Source: Lepus europaeus
Taxonomy: Eukaryota > Chordata > Mammalia > Lagomorpha > Leporidae
Length of the DNA: 64,000 nt
Direction: 5' to 3'
Assembly: GCF_033115175.1 (NCBI RefSeq)
Contig: NC_084838.1
Coordinates: 39,039,468 to 39,103,467 of the forward strand
Made by a program: the position numbers and the translations under genes. Of this stretch, positions 12,339 through 24,444 are shown piece after piece (the first letter of the stretch is position 1; each line of letters begins with the position of its first letter). The notes beneath the pieces were generated by a model. That model saw only the letters and a list, made by a program, of their open reading frames with translations. It ran no database searches and was not told where the DNA came from.

Positions 12339-12529
12339 CATTGTTTTTAATAGAACTGCCACTTATGGAAAGTCCCATTGCCTGTGGAAACTTACTCAGG
12401 TACGTTAGAGGAGAAGCCAGCAAATTAGCCATGTCCTCATCTCCTAAGCTGTCTCCCAGCCTGTCTCCCAATAGCCAGGACGATCTTCTCAAACCAAGGC
12501 ATAGCCGTCATCAGACTTTCAGAGCCAGC

Positions 12530-12835
12530 CATTTGGCACGGGGGCTCAGATGTCACCCGAGGCACCTGCATCCCATGTGGGAGTGTCTGAGTTCACGCTG
12601 TGGCCCCACTTCTCATTCCAGCTTCCTACTAATGCACACCCTGGCGGGCAGCAAGTGAAGGCTCAAGTGCTCGGGTCTCTGCTGCCCGCGTGGGAGACTT
12701 GCATTGAGTTCCTGGTTCCCAGAATTGGCCTGGCCTGACCCTGGCTGTTCTGAGCAATTAAGGAGTGAATCAGTGGATGGAAACTTGTCCTATATACCCA
12801 AAATAAACAAATAAGCTTTTTTTAAAAAAAAAAAA
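12530..12835 (+). mobile_element. CSINE type C (old)
   Basis: Plus-strand copy with 'ggcacctgcatcccatgtgg' and 'aatgcacaccctggcgggca', ending in an A-rich tail after a decayed CT tract. Confidence 0.8.
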
Positions 12836-14504
12836 AATCCACATACAAGCAAGATTTACCTTTACCATGACTCCAGCAGTCCTTTCAAAGACAAACTGCC
12901 TCCTCGAGCTGATCAGCATAGCTGAGGACAGACAGACACTCTGCAGGTGTTGTTTTTCTACCTCCAGACTTTTAGCTTTGACCAAGGAGACAATGAATGC
13001 AACATTTGTCCTCTGCATACACAAGTAAACCTTCAGCCGTGTCCCGACCACGCATCTCCACGTCAGCCTCCTCTTTCTACCAATGGCCTTACTGTAGAGG
13101 CTTAAAAACCACTGCTAATGCACCTGGGAAGGCAGTGGACGATGGGCCGAGTGATTGGCCCCTGCACCCCTTAGTTAGGGCAGAACTGAGTTTCCTGGTC
13201 GTGAAATGCTTGCATCTTTCTGTTCAATGATCCTCACCAATAGCCCTCAAAGTACATATAATGGCTCACCTGACTCTTTTGGAAGAATACCCCAGGTTAT
13301 AAGACACAGCTGAGCCTGATGCGTTCATTAACCCCATCCCACCCAATTCAACCAGCCACGGTGCTGGAGGAACCAAGTGGTGGTTTCTGTTTGGCTCACA
13401 CGACTCTCACCTGCCTGAGCCAAGCCCATATGTTTCATACCTGTGACAGTCAACCTGAACAATACTACCCCGTCAGTCTCAGAACCCTGCAACAGTGGGC
13501 TAGACAGCCACCAGCCCACAGAACACACATGGTAATACAAATTGACACCAACCATTTGAGAATTGGTAGTCTTGACTCATCCCACAGGTATTGGAAGTCC
13601 ACAGTTACGGCCCACAGACCTGGCTAGAGGCTTCTCTCCTAGCCAGATTTAGTTTTTAAAAGCTCCTAGCCCCAAAATCCCTCATTGACTTCTCCCAAAT
13701 CCTTACCTACGGGGACACAGAGTTCTCACCAGGAGTTACAGGTGACTTCACCTCCTTGGTCTGTAGCGGGGATGCCTGGGAACCAACGTCTATTTTCTGT
13801 GGTGGGGTCTGGCCTTAATGTCCAAGTGACAGGCCTTGGAAGTTACTGTGCCTTCCAAAACCCTTCTGTGGCTGGCCACACCTGGGGAGCCATCCTGTGG
13901 GACAGGCAGTCACTGTGCTACAAGTGTAGCTGGAAGACCACAGCCCTTGGCCTACACGCATCTGGGCTGGATGACCACGGGACTTCATCAGCATTTGCAG
14001 CATCCTTTTGCTGTTTTTATCAGAACTGTTGGCACACCGTGTCTGCAGTGTTTGTTTTTAACCATTCTGACACGAATGGAATTTTATAATTCCAAAGGTT
14101 ATCCAGGAACCCAGTTCTTTTGTTTTGGTTCACCCTCCCCTAAAGTGTTACCCTCATTCAAGTGATCAAAACTGGATCACCACTTTATTTCAAATATTCC
14201 AGCTCAAAGAAAAGGGGACAGAGAAGGTGTGGATAGTTTTTTCTGAAGGGCTTGACCTGAAAGTTGAACACGTTATTTCCACAAACATTCCACTGGCCAA
14301 AGCTTAGTCGTGTGGCCATACCCAGACACAAAGAATTGTGGGAAATACCGTGTTTAGCTGGGAAGCCATGTGCTCAGCTAATAGTTAGGGGTCTCTATTA
14401 ATGAAAGGAGGGAATGGAAATGGACATTGAAAGATCAGTGGTCTCTGCCCCTATGCCATTTGTTTCATGGATAATTGCTAAATAGTGACTGGTGGTACCT
14501 GGGT
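12836..14504. other. Single-copy sequence, no gene seen
   Basis: Apart from a 60-bp C repeat fragment at 13110, no repeat is recognised. The longest frame is 134 codons (13685-14089, plus) and has no recognisable domain. Confidence 0.5.
13110..13170 (+). mobile_element. CSINE type A internal fragment
   Basis: Only about 60 bp of the middle remain: 'gctaatgcacctgggaaggc' followed by 'gattggcccctgcacccc'. No head, tail or TSD is visible. Confidence 0.6.
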
Positions 14505-14690
14505 GGTTTTTTTTTTCCCTTTTCCATTAACATGTAATACTTACACATTTTCAAGGGGTGCAGTGCAACTTTTCAACACATACACATAGCTTCAACAGAC
14601 CATGCCAGGCAACTGTTTCCTTATCTTTGTGTTTGAGCCTGTCATCAACTCTTCCAGTTCCTCAAACGGGATATTTTACATCAGCATGAG
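14505..14690 (-). mobile_element. Possible L1 3' UTR fragment (reverse orientation)
   Basis: 'aaggggtgcagtgcaacttt' and 'ttatctttgtgtttgagcc' resemble the reverse complement of an old L1 3' UTR. Similarity is recalled and partial. Confidence 0.35.
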
Positions 14691-14946
14691 CCAAAGACAC
14701 CCCAGTGTGCTGCAACATACCAGAATCCATTGGGTGATTGAGGGAAAGAAATTTGATCAGTCTGGGGAGAAATAATTACTTTAGTGGAGAAAATATATTG
14801 GTTTCTAGAGGTTTAACTTGGTTTAAAGCTTATTGGGCTTAAGGAAGGAGAACTGCTGAGTGTGTACCATGGGTGATTGTATTTGGTGAGGTTGATTGAA
14901 TTATATGATTTTATAAGAATTTTTATTTTTCAAAGACTTATTTTAT

Positions 14947-15210
14947 TGGGCTGGCATTGTGGCACAGCAGGTTAAGCCACAGCCTGTGATACCAGATTCT
15001 GTATCAGAGTTCTGGTTCAAGTCCTGATGGCTTCACTTCTGATCCAGCATCCTGCTAATGTGCCTGAAAAATCAACAGAAGATGGCCCAAGTGATTGGGC
15101 CCCTGACCCCATGTGGGAGACCCTCCAAATAGAGTTCCTGGCTCCTGGCTTTGGCTTAGCCCAGCTCCAACTGTTGCTGCCATATTGGGAGTGAGCCAGC
15201 AGATGGAAGA

Positions 15211-15259
<49 letters not shown>

Positions 15260-15292
15260 CTTTCTGTCTCTCTCTCTCTCTCTGCCTCTCAT
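14947..15292 (+). mobile_element. CSINE type A, left arm of an inverted pair
   Basis: Full-length head and body, ending in (CT)n(GT)n(CT)n around 15209-15285. It abuts a reverse partial copy directly. Confidence 0.9.
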
Positions 15293-15484
15293 ATTTGAGA
15301 GGAACCAGGAACTCCATCCAGTTTCCCACATGGGTGCAATCACTCTGGCCATCTTCCACTACATTCACAGGTATATTAGCAGGGAGCGGGATAGGAAGTG
15401 GAGCAGCTGGGACTAGAACTGACACTCATATGGAATGCTGGCATTGCAAGCAGTGACTTAACCCACTGTGTCACAATGCTGGCT
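15293..15484 (-). mobile_element. CSINE type A, partial, right arm of an inverted pair
   Basis: Reverse head half only (to cacaatgctggctcc at 15484). The tail half is missing or shared with the left-hand copy. Confidence 0.85.
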
Positions 15485-16530
15485 CCTTTTATAAGAATGT
15501 TGCTAAGATATATAATTCCTGGTGTGATATCAAAATACAATAGCAAGTGTTTTAGCTATAAGTTTGGTCATTTTGAAGAAGAAGTGAACTTTTTGAATCA
15601 CCAAAGCCTAAAACTTTTAATAGGAATTCATTATAGTTATTTGTTTTAAAAAACATTAAAGTATTCAATTCTCTCTCCTGCCTTTCCTTGTGCATTGTGC
15701 TCCAAGGTCAATATTCATTCCACTTGAGGTGCATTTGGTCTCCTGAAAAGTTAGCCACAAATAACTCTCAATAGCACTTCTGGGCACGCACCAAAGAAGT
15801 CAATCCAACCCTAAGTAAAACCTGGTGCTTGCCAATATTTTCACTAGTTAGGAATTATAGGAATTTAGCCATAGAATTTGAAAATAAATTGAAGTCTCTT
15901 TTTAGCCATTTTTTGTTTTTAGTAGAGACCAAGATCCCATTCATTGCAAAATATTTTCATGGGCATGAATGCTTGTGTCTGATCCAGGAATAATAAATGA
16001 TTGACTGTTACCCAGCAGCTGGGTGGGGTGGGATTCCTGGCACTTTTTTTTTAAGCAAAGGGAAAAAACAAGTGAACAGAAATTTGCTCTTTCAACAGCT
16101 TTTTGTGGAAATATAGATTAAAGAGACTAGGTTTTTAAAAAATCTATTATTGCAATGGTTACAAATGTGAGCGTGCAAAGCCTTTGGAAATGCTGTTTTA
16201 TGTCAATGTAAGTTCATCATCAACTCATAAGGCATCTTTAGTTTGTTAATTTTTTTATTTTAATGAACTCTGAATTCACATGTTTTCTTTTTAAATATAA
16301 ATATTTGCTTTTACTAAAGCTAAGTTGAAATTCTGGAATGTTGACATGAAAAGACCAGTTTTGTTGGAGATAGCTGGGAACTGGGAAATCCCCTGCTGAA
16401 ATTCAAAAACAGCTAATGTATAAATCATCACATGTCATTGTACAAATTTGTACAATATAGAAACATCTTTAAATTCTATTTCAGCAAAACCTTGGCTCTA
16501 TGCATCACAAAAGAGAAATTTGCCTCACTT
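15485..16530. other. AT-rich single-copy sequence, no gene seen
   Basis: Few open frames, no recognisable repeat. Composition is lower in GC than the flanking C repeats. Confidence 0.5.
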
Positions 16531-16543
16531 AAAAAGTGCTCCA

Positions 16544-16899
16544 GGCCGGCACCGCGGCTCAATAGGCTAATCCTCCGCCTTGCGGCACCGGCATCCCGGG
16601 TTCTAGTCCCAGTCGGGGCTCCGGATTCTGTCCCGGTTGCCCCTCTTCCAGGCCAGCTCTCTTCTGTGGCCAGGGAGTGCAGTGGAGGATGGCCCAAGTG
16701 CTTGGGCCCTGCACCCCATGGGAGACCAGGAGAAGCACCTGGCTCCTGCCATCGGATCAGCGCGGTGCACCGGCCGCAGTGCACCAGCCGCAGCGGCCAT
16801 TGGAGGGTGAACCAACGGCAAAGGAAGACCTTTCTATCTGTCTCTCTCTCTCACTGTCCACTCTGCCTGTCAAAAAACAAAAACCAAAACAAAACAAAA
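16544..16899 (+). mobile_element. CSINE type B with 13-bp TSD
   Basis: Full length; identical aaaaagtgctcca flanks at 16531-16543 and 16900-16912. The poly(A) contains C interruptions. Confidence 0.96.
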
Positions 16900-16912
16900 A
16901 AAAAGTGCTCCA

Positions 16913-17160
16913 AGGGCAAGTGTTCAGCATAGTAAGTCAGCAGTTGGGATGCCTGCAGCCTGTATCAGAGTGCCTGGTTCAAGTCCCGGCTCTGCTTCCA
17001 ATGCAGCTCCCCGCTAAGGCACACCTGGGGAGACAGCAAGTGATGGCTCAAGTTCCTGGGAGATCCAAATGGAATTATATGCTACAGATTTCAATCTGAC
17101 CCAGCAGATAGAAGATCTCTTTCTTTCAAATAAAGTAAAAATAAATAAATAAAAATAAAA
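16913..17160 (+). mobile_element. CSINE type C (old)
   Basis: 'gggatgcctgcagcctgtat' and 'aaggcacacctggggagaca' are followed by an internally shortened 3' half and an (aaat)n tail. It starts where the type B TSD ends. Confidence 0.78.
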
Positions 17161-17414
17161 AAGAAGTGCTTCAAATGAGTAGTTCTCAAGCCTTTTCCTC
17201 TGCAGATTAGCAAAACTTAAAAAACTAGTAGTATCTGACATTGCTGAGAGTAGAGGAAACTAAGTACTTTATATACTCAATTTTTAATATATAATAGTAT
17301 AACATTAGGTAGACATACAGGACAGGACAGAAGCACTGAATAAAGAAAAGAAAACCCTGAGATTGTTCAATTCAGCAAATAAGAATATAGACTGCCCAAT
17401 CAAATTAGATAAGA

Positions 17415-17693
17415 AAGAGAGAGAGAATGAGAGAGAGAGAGATCTTCCATCCTCTGGCTTACTCTCAAAATGTCCACAATAGCAAGGGCTGAGCCAGGCT
17501 AAAGCCAGGAGCCAGGAGCTCCATCCAGTCTCCCATGTGGATGGCAGGGAGCATCATGAGTTGGTTCCCAGAACATTGGTGGGAATTTAGACTGGAGGCA
17601 TGGAGTAGCTGGGTATGGAACCAGGCACTCTGATACGGCCTGTGGGCATCCCAAGTGACAGCTGAACCCACTGGGCCACAGTGCCCGCCCCTT
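17415..17693 (-). mobile_element. CSINE type C/A, diverged
   Basis: Reverse copy from a GA-rich tract to 'gggccacagtgcccgcccc'. The middle is shortened (maximum match in 17500-17560). Confidence 0.75.
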
Positions 17694-18030
17694 CTTATAC
17701 TTTGAAATTCCACTTCCGCTGGTCATACTGTGTTTTATCTGGCAACCCAAACCAAATACAAAACAGTAATAAAAGCAGGAGAGGAAAGTTTGTCTTAGAT
17801 TCTTGATAAAAAAAAAAAAAAAAAAAATCCTGCCCTGTATTCCCTTCTTGTGTCGTCCCTTTCGTGTGTGACTCTCAGACTTTTGTCACAGGAGTTCCCT
17901 GGCTAATCTTTATTTTATCTGTAACTTTGGCTCCACCTTACAGTCTCTTCCAGTGGCTCTCATTCGTTTCCTTTTTCATTCAGAAACCTTTTCATTTTCG
18001 AGTTGCAGTTCCCTCCAGCTACATTTAAGA

Positions 18031-18385
18031 CTCAATCTCCGCTGGCACCGTGGCTCAATAGGCTAATCCTCCACCTGCGGCGCCAGCACACCAGGTTCTA
18101 GTCCTGGTTCGGGGCGCCGGATTCTGTCCCGGTTGCCCCTCTTCCAGGCCAGCTCTCTGCTATGGCCCAGGAAGGCAGTGGGGGATGGCCCAAGTGCTTG
18201 GGCCCTGCACCCCATGGGAGACCAGGAGAAGCACCTGGCTCCTGCCTTCGGATCAGCGCGGTGCGCCGGCCGCAGTGCGCCAGCCGCGGTGGCCATTGGA
18301 GGGTGAACCAATGGCAAAGGAAGACCTTTCTCTCTGTTTCTCTCACTGTCCACTCTGCCTGTCAAAAAAAAAAAAAAAAAAAAAC
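18031..18385 (+). mobile_element. CSINE type B
   Basis: Full length with head gctggcaccgtggctcaata and poly(A) at 18364-18384. A short ctcaatct repeat flanks it. Confidence 0.94.
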
Positions 18386-18673
18386 CTCAATCTCTTATGC
18401 ATCTCAAAACTAGGAGCTACTGAATTTTCCTGGGGAAGGGTGTAAGAAGTCAAAACTTAGCATTTTGAAAGCTGTCAACCGCAAAAGAACAATGGTTTCA
18501 CCACATTTGTTGGTTTTCTGTGTAAGCCCACTTTCCAGAATGGATAAGCAAGGAAAAGATGCTTTGAAGTCACGAAGTTTCAGGGACACTGACTTCAAAT
18601 CCCATTTACCTTAGATTAGAGCCACCCCTCCTTACCTCCATCAAATCTTTGGAAGTTTAAAATGACCAGTTAT

Positions 18674-18751
18674 TGGAGCTGGTGCTGTGGCATAGAAAGT
18701 TAAGCCTCTGCCTACAGTGCTGGCATCCCATTTGGGCACCAGTTAGAGTCA
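18674..18751 (+). mobile_element. CSINE type A head-only fragment with TSD-like flanks
   Basis: Only the first ~75 bp remain (gagctggtgctgtggcatag through gggcaccagttagag). The flanks aatgaccagttat and aatggccagttat look like a TSD, yet the 3' tail is absent. Confidence 0.75.
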
Positions 18752-18925
18752 AATGAAATGGCCAGTTATAAACATAAGAAAATTCAATCAAATCAATCAT
18801 GAAAAATGTTATAGAAATCTGGAGATTGACTTGATACTTGATTATACTAAAGAATCATTGTCAAATACTTGGAGGTTTAGTAGTAGTATTGTGATGCTTT
18901 CTAATAAAAGCCTTTATTTGTTAGA

Positions 18926-19248
18926 TACTTTTTAAAAATATGTAATTTATTTATTTATTTATTTGAGAGGCAGAGTTACAAAGAGAGGGAGAAACAGAGA
19001 GAGAGGTCTTCCATCTGCTGGTTCACTCTCCAAATGGCCACAATGGCCAGAGTTAGACTGATACAAAACCAGGGACCAGGAGCTTCTTTGGGTTTCCCAC
19101 ATGAGTGCAGGGGCCCAAGCACTTGGGCCATCTTCTGCTGCCTTTCCAGGCCATAAGCATGGAAGAGGAACAACCAGATACAAACCAGCACCCATATGGG
19201 ATGCTGGTGCCGTGGGCAGAGTCTCAGCCTATGCCACAGCACAGGCCA
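18926..19248 (-). mobile_element. CSINE type A
   Basis: Reverse copy with (attt)n at its tail side and head atgccacagcacaggcc. A small internal deletion is near 19160. Confidence 0.9.
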
Positions 19249-19289
19249 CGAGGTACATATTGAAATGTTTACAAATTAAGTGACATTTC

Positions 19290-19880
19290 TAGATGAGCTT
19301 CCTAAGTCAAGGGGTATGGTGCATGGACATGTAGATGAAGCAAGTTTGTTAAAGCTGGATACTGGGTACCCGACAACACATTATATGGTATACTATGGGG
19401 AGGAGGGGGTGTACCTTTGAAATTTGCTATAATAAGAATAAAAAAACTATTTTATACACACACACACACAATGGAGTATCATTCAGTCTTAAAAACGGAA
19501 AAAATTCTGATCCTACAATGTAGATGAATCTTGGAGACATTATGCTATGTGCAAAAAGCCAGTCTCAAAAGAACAAATCTGAGTTCTGTATGATTCCACT
19601 CCCACGAGGTGCTTGAAGCGGGCAGAGCTGTAGAGACAGAGAGGAGAGTGGAGTCGCCAGGGCTGGGAGAGCAGGAGGCTGGGGGTTGGTTTATTGGGAG
19701 CACAATTTAAGTTTGGGAAGCTGAAAAGCATTCTGGCCTGGGCAGAGGTAACTATTGCACAGCGCCGTGAGAGTCTCACCTCACTGAACTCTACATTTAA
19801 AAGTGGTGGGAACGATATCAATTTAATTTTATAAATAAAAACTACTGCATTGATTATGAACAGCACAAATAAAAATGGAA
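19290..19880 (+). mobile_element. Ancient L1M 3' end (ORF2 end plus 3' UTR)
   Basis: 'atggagtatcattcagtctt', 'gagacattatgctatgtg' and 'gtatgattccactcccacga' follow the L1M 3'-UTR order, ending in a weak A-rich tail. An A-rich, CA-repeat junction at 19440-19471 separates it from a similar L1-like tail just upstream, suggesting two stacked fragments. Confidence 0.75.
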
Positions 19881-20487
19881 AGTAGCAATGAAGTCTGAAT
19901 ACAGGGGATTCAAAACTTATTCTTGACAACTTAGCACACATTTTATTTAAGATTCCTTGAGATCTCTCCTCTTACACCTTTCCTCAATGACAAATTCAGA
20001 CTTCTATTTAAATGTGATGTATCTTTGAACTTAAAAAAGAAAAGAGATTAATTAATCCATCAATGCCACAGGAAACGTAGCAAGCATGGCGGTGAGACAG
20101 TTTTCCCAGAACAGTCCTGGCCTGACAGCTCCGGTGAGCCCCGAGCCCTCACTCCCTGAGCAGCTGGCTGTGGGTCAGACACAGCTGGAATCCCTGTGCT
20201 GGCGGCGGCGCTGGCACGGCACAACACACCTGCCTGTCTTTGTCTGACTTACAGCCGGGGCACCACTCTACGTGCCGTCCACCCTCCCTGTCTGGGGCTT
20301 CCACATCAGCACCTCAGCCCTCCTCGGACAGAAAACATTCTGGGAAAACGCGTGCCTCTGACTGCACACCTGCAGGCTAACAACTCTTTAGGATGCTTTA
20401 GTGCCAGAAGTGATCTGGAGATAATCTGAAGGACACAAGAGGCTGTGCGTGGGTTATGTGCAGCTACCGCACCATTTTATAAAAGGG

Positions 20488-20690
20488 GTGATGGGTGGCT
20501 CAGTACTGTAGTCCCTGACACCCACACGGGAGACCCAGCAGGAGTCCCAGGCTCCTGGCTTCTGCCTGGCCTGACCCCGGCTATTGCAGGCATTTGGGGA
20601 GTGAACCAGCACAGGGAAGATCTCTTTCCCTCTGTGTCTCCCTGTCACTCTGCCTTTCAAATAAGTAAATATTTTTTTTAAAAAAAGACA
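20488..20690 (+). mobile_element. CSINE type C/A, 5'-truncated
   Basis: Begins mid-element (cacccacacgggagaccc) and ends ctttcaaataagtaaatatt. The tRNA-like head is missing. Confidence 0.78.
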
Positions 20691-21215
20691 AAAAGAGATC
20701 AGCCCTATATTGTGAATTTCCAGTAACTATAAAATAAAGTATTATTATCAAGTGGTCATTTAGGTCTCGGCTATCAGCGATCAAGTTCTGAAGCAGGAAG
20801 GAGTTAAGACTGGGCACACGTCGGGTGGACCCTGGAAGAGCCACTTCCTGGGGGCCAGGGTGCCCAAGGGCCTCCTGTACTGAGGGGAACTTTGCTCCTT
20901 CCTAACTGCGCCCTCACTGGGAAGGCAGGACATCGTTCCTGGAGCCTGGTGTGGACTCTTCACATTCCTCTCATGGAACTGCTTCTGCAGTCAGCCCCTG
21001 CCTGGCGTAGCTACTCGGTCTCCTCACCAACCCCAGGAGGGAGACGGGGATTCCCGTCGTTGTTTTGCAGGTGAGAAACCTGAGTTGCATTGAAAAGAGC
21101 CGAGTTGTCTGTGCTTACAGGATAAGGGCAGGTTCTCAGGACCTGGATCCAAACTCCCATCCATCTGATTCCTTAGCCAAAGCTAATGTTTGCCATCTTT
21201 CCATTTCTTTATCAT

Positions 21216-21512
21216 TTTTTTAAAATATGTATTTATTATTATTTATTTGAAAGGTAGAGTTACAGAGAGGCAGAAACACAGAGAAAGAGAGGTCTTCCAT
21301 CCACTGGTTCACTCCCCAAATGGCCACAATGACCAGAGCTGGGCCGATCTGAAGCCAGGAGCCAGGAGTTTCTTCCAGGTCTCCCATGGTGGTGCAGGGG
21401 CCCAAGGACTCGGGCCATCGTCTACTGCTTTCCCAGGCCATAGCAGAGAGCTGGATGGGAAGTGGAACAGCCGGGACTTAGGCTTTACCAACTACACCAC
21501 AGTGCCATCCCC
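21216..21512 (-). mobile_element. CSINE type A with internal deletion
   Basis: Reverse copy. About 35 bp between the 'cagccgggactt' block and the head (ccacagtgccatcccc) are missing. Confidence 0.87.
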
Positions 21513-21579
21513 ACACTCATTGTTGGGAGCATGGGAAGAACAACAGCTGTATAAGAAGGCATTCCATCCCCCACCCCTC

Positions 21580-21990
21580 ACGGTTAACTGTTCTAAACAG
21601 TTTTAACTAATTTCCTATTTCTTTCTGGTCATTTTCAAACATACATGTTTTTGTGGAATTGCGATAATATCGTGTGTGCACTTTTATATATTATAATTCA
21701 CTTAATTTTATATCATGACTATCCCTGACATGTTACCAAGAGACTCTCTGCTAACATCATTTTAACCTGTGAATAGTCTTCCATTACATGAATATGCCGT
21801 AGTTACAGACAGTGCCATTCATTCGTGGACAGTTACTGTCTTCGAATTGTTTATCTTGTAAGTAACGACGAGATGAACATCTTTGTGGGGAAAACTCCAT
21901 CTGCTTCTGTGACTGCTTCCTTAGTTCTGCTCCAGAGGGTTCTGCTGGGTCACCAAGTGTCTGCACCCAGTGCTCTCCCCAGTGGATCCT
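21580..21990 (-). mobile_element. Possible ancient L1 fragment (reverse orientation)
   Basis: 'gaatagtcttccattacatg' and 'gacgagatgaacatctttgt' resemble the reverse complement of an L1M 3' UTR ('...gctgcgatgaacatctt...'). The match is diverged. Confidence 0.4.
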
Positions 21991-22449
21991 CAAGGAAAGC
22001 GCTCACACATTGACACAGCTGTAATTAATTTCTAGACACCATTAGCATAAGTTAAGTGGTTCCTCCTGTATTGAAGCCGCCCAGGAGCCAGAAGTCCACA
22101 GGCGGGCCTCAGCAACTTTGCCAGCCCCAGCCCACCTCTGAAGCCCAGACTTCATCAAGTCCACCTGCCTATCTGACATCTAAACTTGGATGTGTAATAG
22201 AGTCCTCAATTTACCACACCCACAATGGGATTCTTAGTTTCTCCAGGCCCCTCTTCCAAGGTATTCGGTCCTTCCCACGTTAAGTAACTGGAGGCACCGT
22301 CACTCCCCCCGGTTCTCAGGCCGGCAATCTGTGGCTCATCGGTGACAACTCTTTCTCTTACTCCCACATCACCTGTGTCAGGGAGTCCTGTCCTGCAGAT
22401 CCAGATGGAACCCATTTGGTTAGGCAGCTGCTTTCCCATCTCAGGGCAT

Positions 22450-23320
22450 GGCTGCAGCTCAAAGCCACCCACTGGTGTCCTGTGGCACCTAGGAATAAAA
22501 TCTGAGCTGCCACATAACCCGTCTACCTCTTCGACTGCACCTCTGCCCTCTCACCCGCCTCCCTTCCCCTCTAGCCACACTGCTGTCCTTGATGGTTCTC
22601 GGTGGTGCTCCTTTCCACCCATGACCAGGCATGTGCTTCCTCCAGATTGGCCCCCTGCTCCCCTTCGCATCACACAGTCCCTGCACCAAAGGCACCTCCT
22701 CGAGCACCCAGGGTGGACACCCTCCCATGGCTTTGCCTCCCACTACCACTGTGTTCTCTCCAGAACACCCTTTACTGCCTGACATAATCTCTGTATTTTT
22801 TTTTTTTAGACAGGCAGAGTGGACAGTGAGAGAGAGAGAGACAGAGAGAAAGGTCTTCCTTTGCCGTTGGTTCACCCTCCAATGGCCGCTGCGGCTGGCG
22901 TGCTGCGGCCAGCGCACCGCGCTGATCCGATGGCAGGAGCCAGGTGCCTATCCTGGTCTCCCATGGGGTGCAGGGCCCAAGCACTTGGGCCATCCTCCTC
23001 TGCACTCCCTGGCCACAGCAGAGAGCTGGCCTGGAAGAGGGGCAACCGGGACAGAATCCGGAGCCCCGACCGGGACTAGAACCCGGTGTGCCGGCGCCGC
23101 AAGGCGGAGGATTAGCCTGTTGAGCCACGGCGCCGGCCTTTCTCTGTATTTGTTAGCCACTATCTCCCCATCAGTGCATCCACTCCCAGGGGGAAGGGAT
23201 CTCAAGTGTCCTGTTTATTGGAACACGTAGTGCGCAGCACAGAGCCCGGGGCAGTAACATGCAGTAGTGCTTGATAAGTGGTTTTTGCATGAATGGGTGA
23301 ATGAGGTAGAAAGCGATCAT
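22450..23320 (+). mobile_element. LINE-2 (L2) 3' fragment, interrupted by a type B C repeat
   Basis: The order 'gctgtccttgatggttctcg', 'cacacagtccctgcacc', 'gaacaccctttactgcctg', then after the insertion 'cagtgcatccactcccaggg', 'agcacagagcccggggcag' and 'gtgcttgataagtgg...gaatgggtgaatga' follows the L2 3' end. The C repeat at 22799-23140 splits it. Confidence 0.75.
22799..23140 (-). mobile_element. CSINE type B inside an L2, with 11-bp TSD
   Basis: Full-length reverse copy; tctctgtattt occurs at 22788-22798 and 23141-23151. It interrupts the L2 at 22450-23320. Confidence 0.95.
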
Positions 23321-23481
23321 TATGAATGATGTGCATTAAATGTGCTTTGGCTTATGCTAGGGGAGAGTGAAGGAAAGGTCATTCCCTCCGGTGTGTAGTA
23401 GCCTTGCAGGGAGTAAACTCTAAGGGTTTGTAAAGCACAAGCCTTTAGACAAGTGTGAGCTCTGCAAGAATGGACAGGACA

Positions 23482-23772
23482 GGCATGGTATCGTGGCACA
23501 GCAGGTTAAGCAGCCACTTGGGACGCCTGCATCCCCTATCCGAGGACCTGGTTCACATCCAGGTTACTCCATGCTTCTGACCCAGCTTACTGCTAGGGTG
23601 ACTAGGAGGCAGCAGATGATGGCTCCTGCATCCCGTGTGGAGGACTGGGATGGAGTGCCTCGCCCTGGGCTCCTGTCAAGCCTAGCCCTGGCTGTTTAGA
23701 TATTTGGGGAGTGAACCACTCGATGGAAGGTACCCTCCCCCTGCCTTTCAAATAAGTAAATCTTTTGTTAAA
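23482..23772 (+). mobile_element. CSINE type C (old) with TSD
   Basis: 'gggacgcctgcatcccctat' is followed by a shortened body and ctttcaaataagtaaatc. Flanks aatggacaggaca / aatggaccagaca differ by one base. Confidence 0.83.
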
Positions 23773-23933
23773 ATGGACCAGACATAGTCCCTGCTCACAC
23801 AGCTAGAGACGAGCTGACCAAGATGCTCACAGCAGTCTTTGACCAGGAGAAACAGCGTGTGGTGAGCTCTTTGATACTAATGTAAATAGCATTTAGGAGG
23901 GCAATCATTTTGATTTTAAAAGTAGATCTCTGG

Positions 23934-24268
23934 GGGCCAACGCTGTGGTGCAGCGGGTTAAAGTCCTGGCCTACAGCACCGGCATCCCATATGGGCACTG
24001 GTTGAAGTTCCAGCTGCTTCACTTCCAATCCAGCTCTCTGCTATGACCTGGGAAAGCAGTAGAAGATGGCCCAAGTCCTTTGGCCCCTGCACCCACTTGG
24101 GAGACCCAGAAGAAGCTCCTGGCTCCTGGCTTCGGATTGGCTCAGCTCTAGCTGTTGTGGCCATTTGAGGAGTGAACCAGCGGATGGAAGACCTCTCTCT
24201 CTCTCTCTCTCTCTATGTCTACCTCTCTCTGTAACTCTTTCAAATAAAATTAAATAAATCTTTAAAAA
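23934..24268 (+). mobile_element. CSINE type A with TSD
   Basis: Full length with a (CT)n tract. Flanks aaaagtagatct / aaaaatagatct form a near-identical TSD. Confidence 0.94.
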
Positions 24269-24444
24269 ATAGATCTTTGAAAATTAGTTTTGTTTTCAAA
24301 TGCCAGTATCTATCCCAAAGTAAATCTATATGGCAGAAAAAGAAAACCTTGTCAGTAATTTACTGAGAGTAAGTGGATCACATCTCTGATTTCTCTCCTT
24401 TGCCCATGAAATTATCCAGCTGCTGTCAGTACACAAGAATGGCA

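Noticed and set aside
13685-14089. 134-codon plus-strand frame with several Trp and Cys
   Set aside because: No domain, weak start context, and overlapping frames of similar size in other registers.
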